The notes: generated from the letters alone by a model not told the origin. A DNA stretch of 64,000 bases from an uncultured Massilia sp. (GCA_913778765.1 CAJYXO010000019.1:1-64000), one strand, 5' to 3'. Shown: positions 28,179 to 38,768, counted from the first letter of the stretch. Translations and numbers: made by a program.

Positions 28179-29258
28179 TTAGAGGCGCTGCTTGCGGCTG
28201 AAATCGTGGACAGCCTCCACCATGGCCGTCACCGACTCCGGCGGCGTGAACTGCGAGATGCCGTGGCCCAGGTTGAACACGTGGCCATGGCCTGCCGCCG
28301 GCGTGCCGTAGCTGGCGAGGGCCTTTTCCACTTCCTGGCGCACTTGCTCCGGGTTGGCCATCAGGATCGCCGGGTCCAGGTTGCCCTGCAGGGCCACACG
28401 GTCGCCGACCAGCGCGCGGGCGCGGCCCAGGTTGACGGTCCAGTCCAGGCCGAGCGCATCGGCGCCGATGTCGGCCATTTCGTCCAGCCACAGGCCGCCG
28501 CCCTTGGTGAACACGATCGCCGGGATGCGCACGCCATCTTTTTCACGCTGCAGGCTGGCCAGGATCTTGCGCATGTAGGCCAGCGAGAACGCCTGGTAAG
28601 CGCCGTCGGCCAGCGCGCCGCCCCAGGAATCGAAGATCATCACGGCCTGGGCGCCGGCGTCGATCTGGGCATTCAGGTACTGGGTCACGGCCTGTGCGGT
28701 CACGTCCAGCACACGGTGCATCAGGTCCGGGCGCGCGTACAGCATCTTCTTGATCGTGTGGAACTCACGCGAACCGCCGCCTTCGACCATGTAGCAGGCC
28801 AGGGTCCAGGGGCTGCCGGAAAAGCCGATCAGCGGCACGCGGCCGTTCAGGGCGGTGCGGATCTGGGTCACGGCGTCGAACACGTATTGCAGCGACGCCA
28901 TGTCGGGCACCTGCAGCCTGGCGACGTCTTCCTCGGTACGTACGGTGCGCTCGAATTTCGGGCCTTCGCCATCCTCGAAATACAGGCCCAGGCCCATCGC
29001 GTCCGGCACCGTCAGGATGTCGGAGAACAGGATCGAGGCATCCAGCGGATAGCGGTCGATCGGCTGCAGCGTCACTTCGGTGGCGTAATCCGGGTTCTTG
29101 GCCAGGCCCAGGAAGGAGCCGGCGCGCGCACGGGTGGCGCGGTATTCCGGCAGGTAGCGCCCCGCCTGGCGCATCAGCCACACCGGGGTGTACTCGGTCG
29201 GCTGGCGCAGCAGCGCACGCAGGAAGGTGTCGTTCTGGAGCGGGGCGAATTGTGGCAT
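28179..29258 (-). CDS. hemE: Uroporphyrinogen decarboxylase
   Basis: HemE removes four acetate carboxyls from uroporphyrinogen III to give coproporphyrinogen III in heme synthesis. The 359-residue protein has the N-terminal substrate-binding motif [15 protein letters not shown], then [14 protein letters not shown] with the catalytic aspartate, [19 protein letters not shown], and the C-terminal [10 protein letters not shown]. The ATG at 29258 ([10 protein letters not shown]) gives normal family length. The frame stays open for another 138 codons upstream, but these do not resemble HemE. priA follows downstream on the same strand after a 500-bp gap; the S9 peptidase gene diverges upstream. Confidence 0.96.
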   Translation of the reverse strand: MPQFAPLQNDTFLRALLRQPTEYTPVWLMRQAGRYLPEYRATRARAGSFLGLAKNPDYATEVTLQPIDRYPLDASILFSDILTVPDAMGLGLYFEDGEGPKFERTVRTEEDVARLQVPDMASLQYVFDAVTQIRTALNGRVPLIGFSGSPWTLACYMVEGGGSREFHTIKKMLYARPDLMHRVLDVTAQAVTQYLNAQIDAGAQAVMIFDSWGGALADGAYQAFSLAYMRKILASLQREKDGVRIPAIVFTKGGGLWLDEMADIGADALGLDWTVNLGRARALVGDRVALQGNLDPAILMANPEQVRQEVEKALASYGTPAAGHGHVFNLGHGISQFTPPESVTAMVEAVHDFSRKQRL

Positions 29259-29370
29259 GGCTGGCAACCTGGCGATGAGCGTTGAAAATCGAGGGCAAAC
29301 GCCTATTATCGCATCCTTCGTGCGCGCCGGACGCGTCTTATAATGCAGCTCTCGCCTCCAAAAACAGACC

Positions 29371-31326
29371 ATGACCGACTCCACCCGCAAGCAGGCCGCC
29401 CCATGCGGCGCCTGGGCTTCCCCGATCGCCGCCGCCGTCGTCGCGGCCGGCTCGACCCCGCTGTCCGGCGTGCTGCTGGACGGCGGCGACCTGTTCTGGC
29501 TGGCCGGCCGCGCCAGCGAAGGCGGCCGCACGACCCTGCTGCGCCAGCGCGACGGCAAGGTCGAGGAACTCACGCCGGCGCCCTTCAATGCCCGCACCCG
29601 CGTCCATGAATACGGCGGCGGCGCGGTGTTGGCCGCGGACCGGCGCGTGTGGTTCTCGAACTTCGCGGACAACCGTATTTACCGCATCGACCGGGACGGC
29701 GATCCGGCGGACCGCGGCGAACCCGTGCCGGTCAGCGAAGGCGGCGCCCTGCGCTGGGCCGATTTCGTGCTCGACCGTACCCACGTGCGCCTGGTCGGCG
29801 TGCGCGAGGACCACTCGAGCGGCGGCACCTACCCCGTCAATACCTTGTGCGCCCTGGGCGCCGACGGCAGCCAGCTGGTGCTCGACGACGGCTACGATTT
29901 CTACTCGTCGCCGCGCATCTCGCCGGACGGCCGGCAAATCGCCTGGCTGTGCTGGAACCACCCGCGCATGCCCTGGGAAGGCACCGAGCTGTGGCTGGCC
30001 GACATCGCCGGCGACGGCAGCCTGGCGAATGGCCGCCTGGTTGCCGGCGGCGACAGCGAGGCCGTGGTGCAGCCGGAATGGTCGCCGGGCGGCACCCTGT
30101 ACTTCGTGTCCGACCGCAGCGGCTGGTGGAACCTGCAGCGCTACGACCACGGCGTGGTGCATCCTGTGTGCCCGCGCGAAGCCGAATTCGGCGGCCCGCA
30201 CTGGGTCTTCGGCAACAGCATGTACGGCTTCCGCAGCGACGGCGAGATCGTCTGCACCTATATCGAGAACGGCGTCAGCAAGCTGGCGCGCCTGGATACC
30301 GCCAACGGCGGACTCACGGCCATCGACACGCCCTACCAGGAGATCCGCGAGCTGCGCGTGGCCGGCGATACGCTGGTGCTGCTGGCCGGCGCCCCGACCA
30401 TCGCCGCCGAAGTGGTGCGCATCGACCTGGCCAGCGGCGCTCGCGAGGTGCTGGCGCGCTCGATCGAAGCGCTGCCCGATGTCGGCTATCTCTCCGTGCC
30501 GCGGACGATCAGCTACCCCAGCGCCAACGGCCGCACCGCGCACGCCTTCTACTACCCGCCGACCAATGCGGACTTCGAACCGCTGCCGGGCGAGCTGCCG
30601 CCGCTGATGGTGATCGGCCACGGCGGCCCGACCGGCATGGCCAGCAGCACATTAAAACTGGCGACCCAGTTCTGGACCAGCCGCGGCATCGCGGTGCTGG
30701 ACGTGAACTACGGCGGCAGCACCGGCTTCGGCCGCGCCTACCGCGACCTGCTGAAGGAACAGTGGGGCGTGGTCGACGTCGAGGATTGCGTGGCCGGCGC
30801 GAAGTACCTGGCCGACCAGGGCCTGGTCGACCGCGAACGCCTGGTGATCCGCGGCGGCAGCGCCGGCGGCCTGACGACCCTGTGCGCCCTCGCCTTCCAC
30901 GACGTGTTCAAGGCCGGCGCCAGCTATTACGGCGTGTCCGATTTAAAAGGCCTGGACGCCGATTCGCACAAGTTCGAATCGCATTACAACGAATACCTGA
31001 TCGCACCGAAGCAGCGCGCCGACGCCGTCTACGCGGAACGCTCGCCGATCAACCACAGCGATAAACTGCGCCGCCCGATGATCTTCTTCCAGGGCCTCGA
31101 CGACAAGGTGGTGCCGCCGCCGCAGTCCGAGGTCATGGTCGAGGCCCTGCGCAAGGGCGGCGTGCCGGTGGCCTACCTGACCCTGGAAGGCGAAGGCCAC
31201 GGCTTCCGCAAGCTCGAGAGCATCGTGCGCACGCTCGAAGCGGAGCTGGTGTTTTATTTGCGCGTGTTCGACATTCCGGTCCCGGCCGAGCTGCCTGCCA
31301 TCGAGATCGAGAACCTGGCCGGATGA
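29371..31326 (+). CDS. S9 family prolyl-oligopeptidase-type serine peptidase
   Basis: The 651-residue protein has an N-terminal beta-propeller-like half (residues about 30-380, with [19 protein letters not shown] repeats) and a C-terminal alpha/beta-hydrolase half. The nucleophile is S497 in RGGSAGGL, with the acid in [10 protein letters not shown] and the base in GEGHGF. There is no signal peptide, so a cytoplasmic dipeptidyl or oligopeptidase of the S9C type is likely. Its stop overlaps the ATG of the SNF2-type helicase by 4 nt, so the two are translationally coupled, though no functional link is known. Confidence 0.92.
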   Translation: MTDSTRKQAAPCGAWASPIAAAVVAAGSTPLSGVLLDGGDLFWLAGRASEGGRTTLLRQRDGKVEELTPAPFNARTRVHEYGGGAVLAADRRVWFSNFADNRIYRIDRDGDPADRGEPVPVSEGGALRWADFVLDRTHVRLVGVREDHSSGGTYPVNTLCALGADGSQLVLDDGYDFYSSPRISPDGRQIAWLCWNHPRMPWEGTELWLADIAGDGSLANGRLVAGGDSEAVVQPEWSPGGTLYFVSDRSGWWNLQRYDHGVVHPVCPREAEFGGPHWVFGNSMYGFRSDGEIVCTYIENGVSKLARLDTANGGLTAIDTPYQEIRELRVAGDTLVLLAGAPTIAAEVVRIDLASGAREVLARSIEALPDVGYLSVPRTISYPSANGRTAHAFYYPPTNADFEPLPGELPPLMVIGHGGPTGMASSTLKLATQFWTSRGIAVLDVNYGGSTGFGRAYRDLLKEQWGVVDVEDCVAGAKYLADQGLVDRERLVIRGGSAGGLTTLCALAFHDVFKAGASYYGVSDLKGLDADSHKFESHYNEYLIAPKQRADAVYAERSPINHSDKLRRPMIFFQGLDDKVVPPPQSEVMVEALRKGGVPVAYLTLEGEGHGFRKLESIVRTLEAELVFYLRVFDIPVPAELPAIEIENLAG

Positions 31327-34300
31327 GTCTTGAAATCATGCGCGCGATCGTCGACGCGTGCAGCGAAAAACGCAAGCTGGTCCTTGCCCTGCTGGCCCTG
31401 GCGGGCGAGCCGATGGGCCGGCACCGTATCCACGAACATCTGACGCTGCTGGGCGAAAGCGGCACCGAAAGCGCCTTGGGCGAGGACCTGGCGGGATTGC
31501 GCGAGGATGGACTGGTTGGCGACATGACGGGACGCGGGTACGTGATCGCACCGAACGCTTCGTGGCCGGCGATCGCATGGGCTCTCCGAACCCGCCGCCT
31601 GAACGAGATCCGCGAGGTCTACCAGACCGTCACGCCGCTGCGCCTCGACTGGCAGGGCACGCCCATGCTGCGCAGCTACCGCCAGGGCGTGGCCCTGCTG
31701 CGCATGGCGCTGCTGGCCGGCGAAGGACCGAAGACCATCGCGACGCTGCTGTCCGCCTGCCTGCGCTGCCACGAAGCCGCCTACCTGCATCCGCTGGTCG
31801 AGATCTGCGCCCGCCCCTTCGAGCCGGAACTCATCGAGCGCATCAACGGCGCCGTGCGCGACGAGGTGCTGGCGGTGCTGGTGAATCACGTCCAGCGCGA
31901 GCCGGCCGGCGCACCGGCCGTGCGCGCCTATGCCGAGGAAACCGTGGCCCAGGGCGGCGCCTCGATGGCGCTGCGCACCGCGCTGGCCGAGCACCTGATC
32001 CTGTGCGGCCGCCTGGACGCCGCCGGCGAACTGCTGCACGACCTGGACGAATCAAGCACCCTGTACTTCCGCAGCGTGCTGCAGCTGCTGCGCGGCGACA
32101 CGGACGAAGCCCTGGCCGGCTTCGACAAGGCCCTGAAAGCGCTGCGCAAGGAGACTGGCAAGAGAAAGGCCATCTTCGAAGGCATCGGCGGGCATTTGTA
32201 CATTACCGCCCTGCTGAGGAGCAGCGATCCGAAGCACGCCAAGGCGGCGGAGAGCTACCTGGAATCCGCCACCCGCGCCGTGCAGAGCCACGACACCGCC
32301 GTCTACCAGCAGCTGTCGATGCTGCGCCAGATCCGCGGCGGCACCGTCGATGCCGAGGTGCTCCCCTCGCGCAACTGGGAGACCCTGCTGCAGCCGGTGA
32401 TGTTCCGCGCCCTGCTGCACTGGTGGCTCGGCATGCCGCAGCTGGCCGATCGCAAGGCCTTCCTCGAGCAGCAGATGGACATCGCCGAACAGGCGGGCTT
32501 CGACTTCATCGCCGCGCAGATCGGCTCCGTGCTCGGCCAGCTCGGCATGGTGAGCATCGAGCAGCGCGCGATCGCCCTGCGCCAGCGCTACCGTTTTACC
32601 GACATGGCGCTGTGGTTCGAGCGCGAGCAGCCCTGGGAGCGCCAGCTCAACGCCCTGATCAACCTGCAGCCGGCCGTCAACGTCGAGGTGGTGAAGGAAT
32701 CGCGCCTGGCCTGGCTGCTGGGCTGGGACGAACACCTGGGCGTGCGCGCGCTGGAGGCGCGCGAGCAGAAGCGCGATGCGCAGGGCGGCTGGACCCGCGG
32801 ACGCGCGCTGGCCCCGAAACGCCTGGCCGAAGACGCCGCGGAACTCGAATTCCTGACGGCCCAGGACGTGCAGGTGGCCGCCACCATCGGCGCCCACCGC
32901 TACTACAGCGGCAGCGGCATGCGCTACGAGTTCGACCTCGACCGCGCGGTGTCGCTGCTGGCCGGCCACCCGCTGCTGTTCTGGATGGATGCGCCCGGCA
33001 CCCGCATCGAACTGCTGCCCGGCGAACCCCAGCTGATGGTGCGCGCCGGCGGCGGCATGGTGAAAATCTCGCTGATCCCGCCGATCCGCGAGCAGCAGGG
33101 CGAGGTCGTGGTCACAAAAGAGACGCCGACCCGGCTGCGCATCGTGCGCATCAAGGAAGAGCACAGGCGCATCGGCGCCATCCTCGGTGAGGGACTGGAA
33201 GTGCCTTTGGCCGCGGAACGCCGCGTGCTGCAGGCGATCAGCGCGATCTCCTCGATCGTGACGGTGCAGTCGGATATCGGCGGCAGCCCGGCGGACATCG
33301 AACAGGTGAACGCCGACCCGCGCCTGCACGTGCACCTGCTGCCCTATCAGCAGGGCCTGCGCGTGCGCGTGCTGGTGCGCCCGCTGCCGGACGCCGGGCC
33401 GTTCCTGGAACCCGGCGACGGCGCGGAGAGCATCATCGCCGACGTGAACGGCGTGCGCATGGAAGCGAAGCGCGACTTGAACGCAGAACGCGAAGCCGAG
33501 CGCCAGTTGCTGGCCGACTGCAAGGCCCTGGAAAACGCCGAGCACGAACACGGCGAATGGCTGCTCGGCCAGCCCTTCCACTGCCTGGAACTGATCACCG
33601 AGCTGCAGGAACTGGATGCCGCGCGCGTGGTGGTCGGCTGGCCGGAAGGCGAATCCTTCCGCATCACGAAGAAGGTCTCGTCGAAATCGGTGCGTCTGAA
33701 CATCCGGCGCGACAAGGACTGGTTCGCGGCCAACGGCGAAGTGCAGATCGACGAGAACAAGGTGATGAATCTGCGCGAGCTGCTGGGGCGCCTGCGCGAA
33801 GACCGTTTCGTGGCCCTTGGCGACAACCAGTTCATCGCCCTCAGCGACGAGCTGCATCGCCGCTTGACCGACCTGTCGGCCTATACCGATGCGGACGAGG
33901 AGGCGCTGCGCTTCCACCCGCTGGCCAGCTTCGCGCTCGAAGAGATGGCATTGGAAGCCGGCGAAGTCGATGCCGACGTCGCCTGGCGCAAGCATTTGCA
34001 GCACATGCAGGCGAATGCCGACTACCAGCCGCAGCTGCCGTCCACCCTGCAGGCCGAGCTGCGCGACTACCAGGTCGAAGGCTTCGAATGGCTGTCGCGG
34101 CTGGCGCACTGGGGCGTGGGCGCCTGCCTGGCCGACGACATGGGCCTCGGTAAAACCCTGCAGGCGCTGGCCCTGATCCTGTCGCGCGCGCCCGGCGGCC
34201 CGACCCTGGTGGTGGCGCCCACCTCGGTCGCCACCAACTGGATGGCGGAAGCGGCGCGCTTTGCGCCGACCCTGAACATGAAGCTGTTCGGCGCCGGCGA

Positions 34301-35483
34301 CCGCGCCGCGATGCTGAAGGAAGCGGGCGCCTTCGACGTGGTGGTGGCGAGCTACGGGCTGCTGCAGCTGGAAGCGGGGCTGTTCAAGGACGTAGGCTGG
34401 CACACCATCGTGCTGGACGAGGCGCAGGCGATCAAGAACGCGCACACGCGCCGTTCGCAGGCCGTCATGGCGCTGCGCGGCGATTTCCGCATGGCCGCCA
34501 CCGGCACGCCGCTGGAAAACCACCTGGGCGAATTGTGGAACCTGTTCAGGTTCATCAACCCCGGCCTGCTCGGCACCAGCGACCAGTTCAACCTGCGCTT
34601 TGCCGGCCCGATCGAAAAGGCCCAGGACAAACGCGCCGAACTGTCGGCGCGCACGCGCCTGCGCCGCCTGACCCAGCCTTTCATCCTGCGCCGCACGAAA
34701 GCCCAGGTGCTGTCGGAACTGCCGCCGCGCACCGAGATCGTGCTGCCGGTGGAGCTCAGCCAGGAAGAGATGGCCCTGTACGAATCGCTGCGCCGCGACG
34801 CGCTGGAACGCATCGCCACTTTAGAAGCGCCGCAGGCCCAGAAGCAGATCCAGATCCTGGCCGAGATGATGAAGCTGCGCCGCGCGGTCTGCAATCCGGT
34901 GCTGGTGGCGCCCGACAGCGGCATCCGCAGCAGCAAGCTGGACGCCTTCGCGCGCCTGGTGGACGAGCTGCTCGAGAACCGCCACAAGGCGCTGGTGTTC
35001 AGCCAGTTCGTCGATCACCTGACGCTCTTGCGCCGCCACCTGGACGAGCGCGGCATCCGCTACCAGTACCTGGACGGCTCGACGGCCATGCAGGAACGCA
35101 AGCGCCGCGTGGACGCCTTCCAGGCCGGCGACGGCGACCTGTTCCTGATTTCGCTGAAGGCCGGCGGGGTCGGCATCAACCTGACCGCCGCCGACTACGT
35201 GATCCACATGGACCCGTGGTGGAACCCGGCGGTCGAAGACCAGGCTTCGGACCGCGCGCACCGCATGGGCCAGCAGCGGCCGGTGACCATCTACCGCCTG
35301 GTGGCGCGGCACACGATCGAGGAAGGCATCGTCGACCTGCACCGCCACAAGCGCGACCTGGCCGACAGCCTGCTGGAAGGCAGCGACGTCTCGGCGCGCA
35401 TGTCGCCCGACGACATGCTGGCCATGCTGCAGGCAGGCTTGACGGGCGAACGCGCCCCGCCGCTGCTGGCGCAGGATACGTGA
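31323..35483 (+). CDS. SNF2-type DEAD/DEAH-box helicase with very large N-terminal region
   Basis: The 1386-residue protein ends in an SNF2/HepA-like ATPase. The first lobe begins near residue 905 (LRDYQVEGFEWLSRL), with Walker A ADDMGLGKT around 940 and motif II LDEAQ around 1034. The second lobe includes VFSQFVDHLTLL, LISLKAGGVGINLTAADYVIHMDPWWNP and DRAHRMGQQRPVTIYRL. Residues 1-900 lack a recognised catalytic motif. They are rich in helical, TPR-like Ala/Leu segments up to about 450, then look like a mixed alpha/beta regulatory region. Such proteins act on DNA or on RNA polymerase (RapA-like). It is coupled by ATGA to the S9 peptidase upstream. Confidence 0.9.
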   Translation: MSLEIMRAIVDACSEKRKLVLALLALAGEPMGRHRIHEHLTLLGESGTESALGEDLAGLREDGLVGDMTGRGYVIAPNASWPAIAWALRTRRLNEIREVYQTVTPLRLDWQGTPMLRSYRQGVALLRMALLAGEGPKTIATLLSACLRCHEAAYLHPLVEICARPFEPELIERINGAVRDEVLAVLVNHVQREPAGAPAVRAYAEETVAQGGASMALRTALAEHLILCGRLDAAGELLHDLDESSTLYFRSVLQLLRGDTDEALAGFDKALKALRKETGKRKAIFEGIGGHLYITALLRSSDPKHAKAAESYLESATRAVQSHDTAVYQQLSMLRQIRGGTVDAEVLPSRNWETLLQPVMFRALLHWWLGMPQLADRKAFLEQQMDIAEQAGFDFIAAQIGSVLGQLGMVSIEQRAIALRQRYRFTDMALWFEREQPWERQLNALINLQPAVNVEVVKESRLAWLLGWDEHLGVRALEAREQKRDAQGGWTRGRALAPKRLAEDAAELEFLTAQDVQVAATIGAHRYYSGSGMRYEFDLDRAVSLLAGHPLLFWMDAPGTRIELLPGEPQLMVRAGGGMVKISLIPPIREQQGEVVVTKETPTRLRIVRIKEEHRRIGAILGEGLEVPLAAERRVLQAISAISSIVTVQSDIGGSPADIEQVNADPRLHVHLLPYQQGLRVRVLVRPLPDAGPFLEPGDGAESIIADVNGVRMEAKRDLNAEREAERQLLADCKALENAEHEHGEWLLGQPFHCLELITELQELDAARVVVGWPEGESFRITKKVSSKSVRLNIRRDKDWFAANGEVQIDENKVMNLRELLGRLREDRFVALGDNQFIALSDELHRRLTDLSAYTDADEEALRFHPLASFALEEMALEAGEVDADVAWRKHLQHMQANADYQPQLPSTLQAELRDYQVEGFEWLSRLAHWGVGACLADDMGLGKTLQALALILSRAPGGPTLVVAPTSVATNWMAEAARFAPTLNMKLFGAGDRAAMLKEAGAFDVVVASYGLLQLEAGLFKDVGWHTIVLDEAQAIKNAHTRRSQAVMALRGDFRMAATGTPLENHLGELWNLFRFINPGLLGTSDQFNLRFAGPIEKAQDKRAELSARTRLRRLTQPFILRRTKAQVLSELPPRTEIVLPVELSQEEMALYESLRRDALERIATLEAPQAQKQIQILAEMMKLRRAVCNPVLVAPDSGIRSSKLDAFARLVDELLENRHKALVFSQFVDHLTLLRRHLDERGIRYQYLDGSTAMQERKRRVDAFQAGDGDLFLISLKAGGVGINLTAADYVIHMDPWWNPAVEDQASDRAHRMGQQRPVTIYRLVARHTIEEGIVDLHRHKRDLADSLLEGSDVSARMSPDDMLAMLQAGLTGERAPPLLAQDT

Positions 35484-35535
35484 CGTAATATGCTAATCTG
35501 GCGCCCGCCATTTTCAACCAGGCAGACAGAACACG

Positions 35536-37476
35536 ATGATGAAAACGAAATTCGCGCCGAAACTTGCGCTCGCGGTGCTGCTCACCAGCTTCGCGCTGGC
35601 GCCGGCAGGTGCGCGCACCAGCAAGGCGGCCAAGCCGAAGCAGACCAGCAGCGCCAAGGCCAAGTCGTCGGCCAAGGGCAAGGCCGCGGCCAGGCCGTCG
35701 TCCAAGGCTTCATCCAAAGCCGGGAAATCGAAGAGCCATGCGGCCCCGGTGGCCGCGGTGGCGGCGGCGGCGGCGCCGGTGGCGGCATCCACGGCCCAGA
35801 ACCGCAACGACCGCTACATGGATTCGCAGTCGATGCAGTTCCTGACCGCGCTGTGGCGCATCGATCCGGAAGGCGGCATCTACGTCGGCAAGTTCGACGC
35901 CGCCGCCAAGCTGACGATTCCGGATGCGCCGACCCGCGCCAGGGAACTGGCCTTCACCGACGAGTGGCTGGAAAAATTCCGCAAGCTGAACGCCGACAAG
36001 CTGTCGCCGAACCAGCGCACCGACCTCGCCCTCCTGGTCAACAAGCTGCAGTACGACCGCTGGAAGCTGACGGTGCTGCGCGACTTCGAGTGGAACCCGG
36101 CCCGCTACAACGTCGCCCAGCCGCTCGACCTGATCCTGAATACCGAGTACGCAGCGCGGCCGCAGCGCCTGCGCACCATCCTCAAGCGCCTGGCCGACGT
36201 GCCGGCCTACTACCAGGCGGCGCAGGCGTCGATCCTGAACCCGACCCGCGAACATACCCAGCTGGCGATCTCGCAGGCGCCGGGCACCCTGGTGGTGCTG
36301 GCCGATATCGGCAAGGCGGCCCAGGATTCGGCCCAGCTGACCCCGCAGGAAAAGGCGATCTTCGCGCAGCGCGTGGCGAATGCCGGCAGCGCGGTGCTGG
36401 CCTGGGTCGACTTCCTGACCGACCTCGATAAATCGCAGGCGCAGATGCAGCGCGCCCGCTCGTTCCGCTTGGGTAAAGCGCTGTACGAGCAGAAGTTCGC
36501 CTTCGAGATCCAGTCCGCCAGCTCGGCCGAGCAGACCTACCGCAAGGCGCTGGCCGCGCGTGAAGAACTGCTGACCCGCATGGACGGCCTGGCCGACCAG
36601 TTGTGGCCGCAGACGATGGGCAATGCGGCCAAGCCCGGCGACCGCTTCCGGAAGATCGGCATGGTGATCGACAAGCTCTCGCTGCAGCACGTGGCGCCGA
36701 ACGACTTCCTGCCGGAGATCCGGCGCCAGATCCCGCAGCTGCAGGACTACGTCATCAAGAACAACCTGGTGACGATCGACCCGAGCAAGCCGCTGGTGGT
36801 GCGCGAAACGCCGCTGTACCAGCGCGGCGTGGCCGGCGCCAGCATCGACGCGCCGGGCCCCTATCGTCCGAAGGATAAAACCTATTACAACGTCACGCCG
36901 CTGGATGGCCTGACCCCGCAACAGGCGGAAAGCAGCCTGCGCGAGTACAACAACTGGATGCTGCAAATCCTGAACATCCACGAGGCGATCCCGGGCCACT
37001 ACACCCAACTGATGAACGCCAACCGTTCAGCCTCGCTGGTCAAGTCGCTGTTCGGGAACGGCGCCATGATCGAAGGCTGGGCCGTGTACGGCGAACGCAT
37101 GATGCTCGAATCCGGCTACGGCAACAACGCGCCGGAGCTGTGGCTGATGTGGTGCAAGTGGAACCTGCGCAGCGTGTCGAACACCATCCTCGACTACAGC
37201 GTGCACGTGCTCGGCATGCAGCGCGAGGAAGCGCTCGACCTGCTGGTGCGCCAGGCCTTCCAGACCCCGCAGGAAGCCGCCGAGAAGTGGCGCCGCGTGC
37301 AGCTGTCGTCGGTACAGCTGACCAGCTACTTCAGCGGCTACAGCGACATCATGGAACTGCGCGAACGCCGCAAACAGCAGCTGGGCGAGCGCTTCGACCT
37401 GAAGGCCTTCCACGACCAGTTCCTCAGCTACGGCAATGCGCCGGTGCGGGTGATCGGGCAGCTGATGCAGCAATGA
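35536..37476 (+). CDS. DUF885 family metallopeptidase-like secreted protein
   Basis: The 646-residue protein has a signal peptide in the first 25 residues (LALAVLLTSFALAPAGA), then a strikingly Lys/Ser/Ala-rich low-complexity linker to about residue 90. The DUF885 domain follows. Its hallmark HEAIPGHY (H482, E483, H488) has a HExxPGH arrangement rather than the textbook HExxH, and EGWAVYGERMMLE downstream would supply a further metal ligand. Family members are thought to be peptidases but few are characterised. The gene stands alone, 52 nt after the helicase stop, and could be transcribed with it. Export to the periplasm or cell surface is inferred from the signal. Confidence 0.87.
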   Translation: MMKTKFAPKLALAVLLTSFALAPAGARTSKAAKPKQTSSAKAKSSAKGKAAARPSSKASSKAGKSKSHAAPVAAVAAAAAPVAASTAQNRNDRYMDSQSMQFLTALWRIDPEGGIYVGKFDAAAKLTIPDAPTRARELAFTDEWLEKFRKLNADKLSPNQRTDLALLVNKLQYDRWKLTVLRDFEWNPARYNVAQPLDLILNTEYAARPQRLRTILKRLADVPAYYQAAQASILNPTREHTQLAISQAPGTLVVLADIGKAAQDSAQLTPQEKAIFAQRVANAGSAVLAWVDFLTDLDKSQAQMQRARSFRLGKALYEQKFAFEIQSASSAEQTYRKALAAREELLTRMDGLADQLWPQTMGNAAKPGDRFRKIGMVIDKLSLQHVAPNDFLPEIRRQIPQLQDYVIKNNLVTIDPSKPLVVRETPLYQRGVAGASIDAPGPYRPKDKTYYNVTPLDGLTPQQAESSLREYNNWMLQILNIHEAIPGHYTQLMNANRSASLVKSLFGNGAMIEGWAVYGERMMLESGYGNNAPELWLMWCKWNLRSVSNTILDYSVHVLGMQREEALDLLVRQAFQTPQEAAEKWRRVQLSSVQLTSYFSGYSDIMELRERRKQQLGERFDLKAFHDQFLSYGNAPVRVIGQLMQQ

Positions 37477-37502
37477 TGCCCGCCCCGCACCACGAGTGAG
37501 CG

Positions 37503-38585
37503 CTAAGCTTCGGCGCGGATCGTGTTGCGCATCACGCCGATGCCCGCGATCTCGGTCTCGATCACGTCGCCATGCTTGAGGAACTCGGGCGGCTTGCGCG
37601 CAAAGCCGACGCCCGAAGGCGTGCCGGTGGCGATGATGTCGCCGGCTTCCAGCGTCAGCCCGCGCGACAGCTCGGCGATGATGCGCGGGATCTTGAAGTA
37701 CATCTGCTTGTAGCTGGCGTTCTGCTTCTCGACGCCGTTGATGCGGCAGATCACGCGCAGGTCGTCGAGCTTCACGCCGGCCGCGGTGACGATCCACGGT
37801 CCCATCGGGCCGTGGCCGTCCAGGCTCTTCCCCTTGAACCACTGGCCGCCGTGCAGCTTCTGCTGGGCTTCGCGCACCGTGGTGTCGTTGTAGGGCGCGT
37901 AGCCGAACACGTAGTCCATCGCCCGCTCTTCCGGGATGTTGCGGCCGGTCTGGCCGATGATGACGGCCAGCTCCGCTTCCCAGTCGGTGGTGTTCGAATA
38001 ATTCGGGTCGTGCGGGATCGTGTCGAAGGGACCGTTCATCGTGTGCGTGCCCTTGGTAAAGAACACCGGGTGCTCCGGCAGCTTCTCGGTCGACTTGTCG
38101 AAGCGGGCCTGCTTGCCCTCTTCGAAGTGGTCGAGGTAGTTCCAGCCGACGCAATAGATGTTGCGCTCCGGGCGCGGGATCGGCGACATGAAGCGCGCCT
38201 TCTCGACCGCCAGCAGCGAAGCCGGGCGGCCCATCGCCGCGTCGACCACCGTGCGCACCTGCTCGAGGCCGGCGTTGCCGCTCTTGATCAAGGAAAGCAT
38301 CGACGTCGCATCGAAAGGCAGCGCGCGCTTCTGGCGCCTGGCTTCGGCCTGCAGGTCGACCATCTTGCCGTTGTCGAGCACGGCCACCAGGACCGGTGCG
38401 CTGCTGGCGCCCATCGTGCAGGTGGCCAGGCGCATGCCGATCTTGCCGGCCAGCGGCGGGACGGCCAGCGTCGGTGCGGCGGGGGTAGTTTGAGTTTGAT
38501 TCTGGGCAGCGGCTTGCGTGCCCAGGAGGCTGCCGACGGCGGCGGATGCGCTGGCTTTCAGCAGGTTACGACGGTTTGAATCCAT
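37503..38585 (-). CDS. Tat-exported fumarylacetoacetate hydrolase family protein
   Basis: The 360-residue protein starts MDSNRRNLLKASASAAVGSLLG, with a twin-arginine motif (R5-R6) and cleavage plausible after TQAAA near residue 27. The mature part has the FAH fold: NIYCVGWNYLDHFEEG, then DWEAELAVIIG with metal-binding acidic residues, and GDIIATGTPSGVGF near the end. FAH-family enzymes hydrolyse or decarboxylate C-C bonds in cytoplasmic aromatic breakdown, so export is unusual. Pre-folding with a bound metal would explain use of Tat. I chose the ATG at 38585 because the longer frame adds 55 residues unlike any signal. The tat genes lie 3-5 kb away. Confidence 0.85.
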   Translation of the reverse strand: MDSNRRNLLKASASAAVGSLLGTQAAAQNQTQTTPAAPTLAVPPLAGKIGMRLATCTMGASSAPVLVAVLDNGKMVDLQAEARRQKRALPFDATSMLSLIKSGNAGLEQVRTVVDAAMGRPASLLAVEKARFMSPIPRPERNIYCVGWNYLDHFEEGKQARFDKSTEKLPEHPVFFTKGTHTMNGPFDTIPHDPNYSNTTDWEAELAVIIGQTGRNIPEERAMDYVFGYAPYNDTTVREAQQKLHGGQWFKGKSLDGHGPMGPWIVTAAGVKLDDLRVICRINGVEKQNASYKQMYFKIPRIIAELSRGLTLEAGDIIATGTPSGVGFARKPPEFLKHGDVIETEIAGIGVMRNTIRAEA

Positions 38586-38689
38586 GAAACGTCTCCTTGT
38601 GGTTATGGTGTCGTTATGGCAAAACTCATCTGTATGCATTCTAGCCACAGTTGTGCAAAACCGCACACCCACCGTGCTTGTGCGCGCCC

Positions 38690-38717
38690 TTGTACGGACG
38701 CGTTCGCCTCCTACAAT
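38690..38717 (+). promoter_or_regulatory. Putative promoter of the PHB depolymerase gene
   Basis: TTGTAC (38690-38695) and TACAAT (38712-38717) are separated by 16 nt. The -10 box is good and the -35 box weak. A 9-codon frame begins 51 nt downstream. The whole 38586-38907 gap is otherwise without a supported gene. Confidence 0.35.
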
Positions 38718-38768
38718 GAACCTCTGACCGCTGGTCACGACAACAATCAAACGTACGGAGACATCGCA

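Noticed and set aside
32052-34523. Minus-strand frame of 823 codons within the SNF2-type helicase gene.
   Set aside because: Antisense shadow. It has the same His/Gln/Arg-rich pattern as other shadows and no domain.
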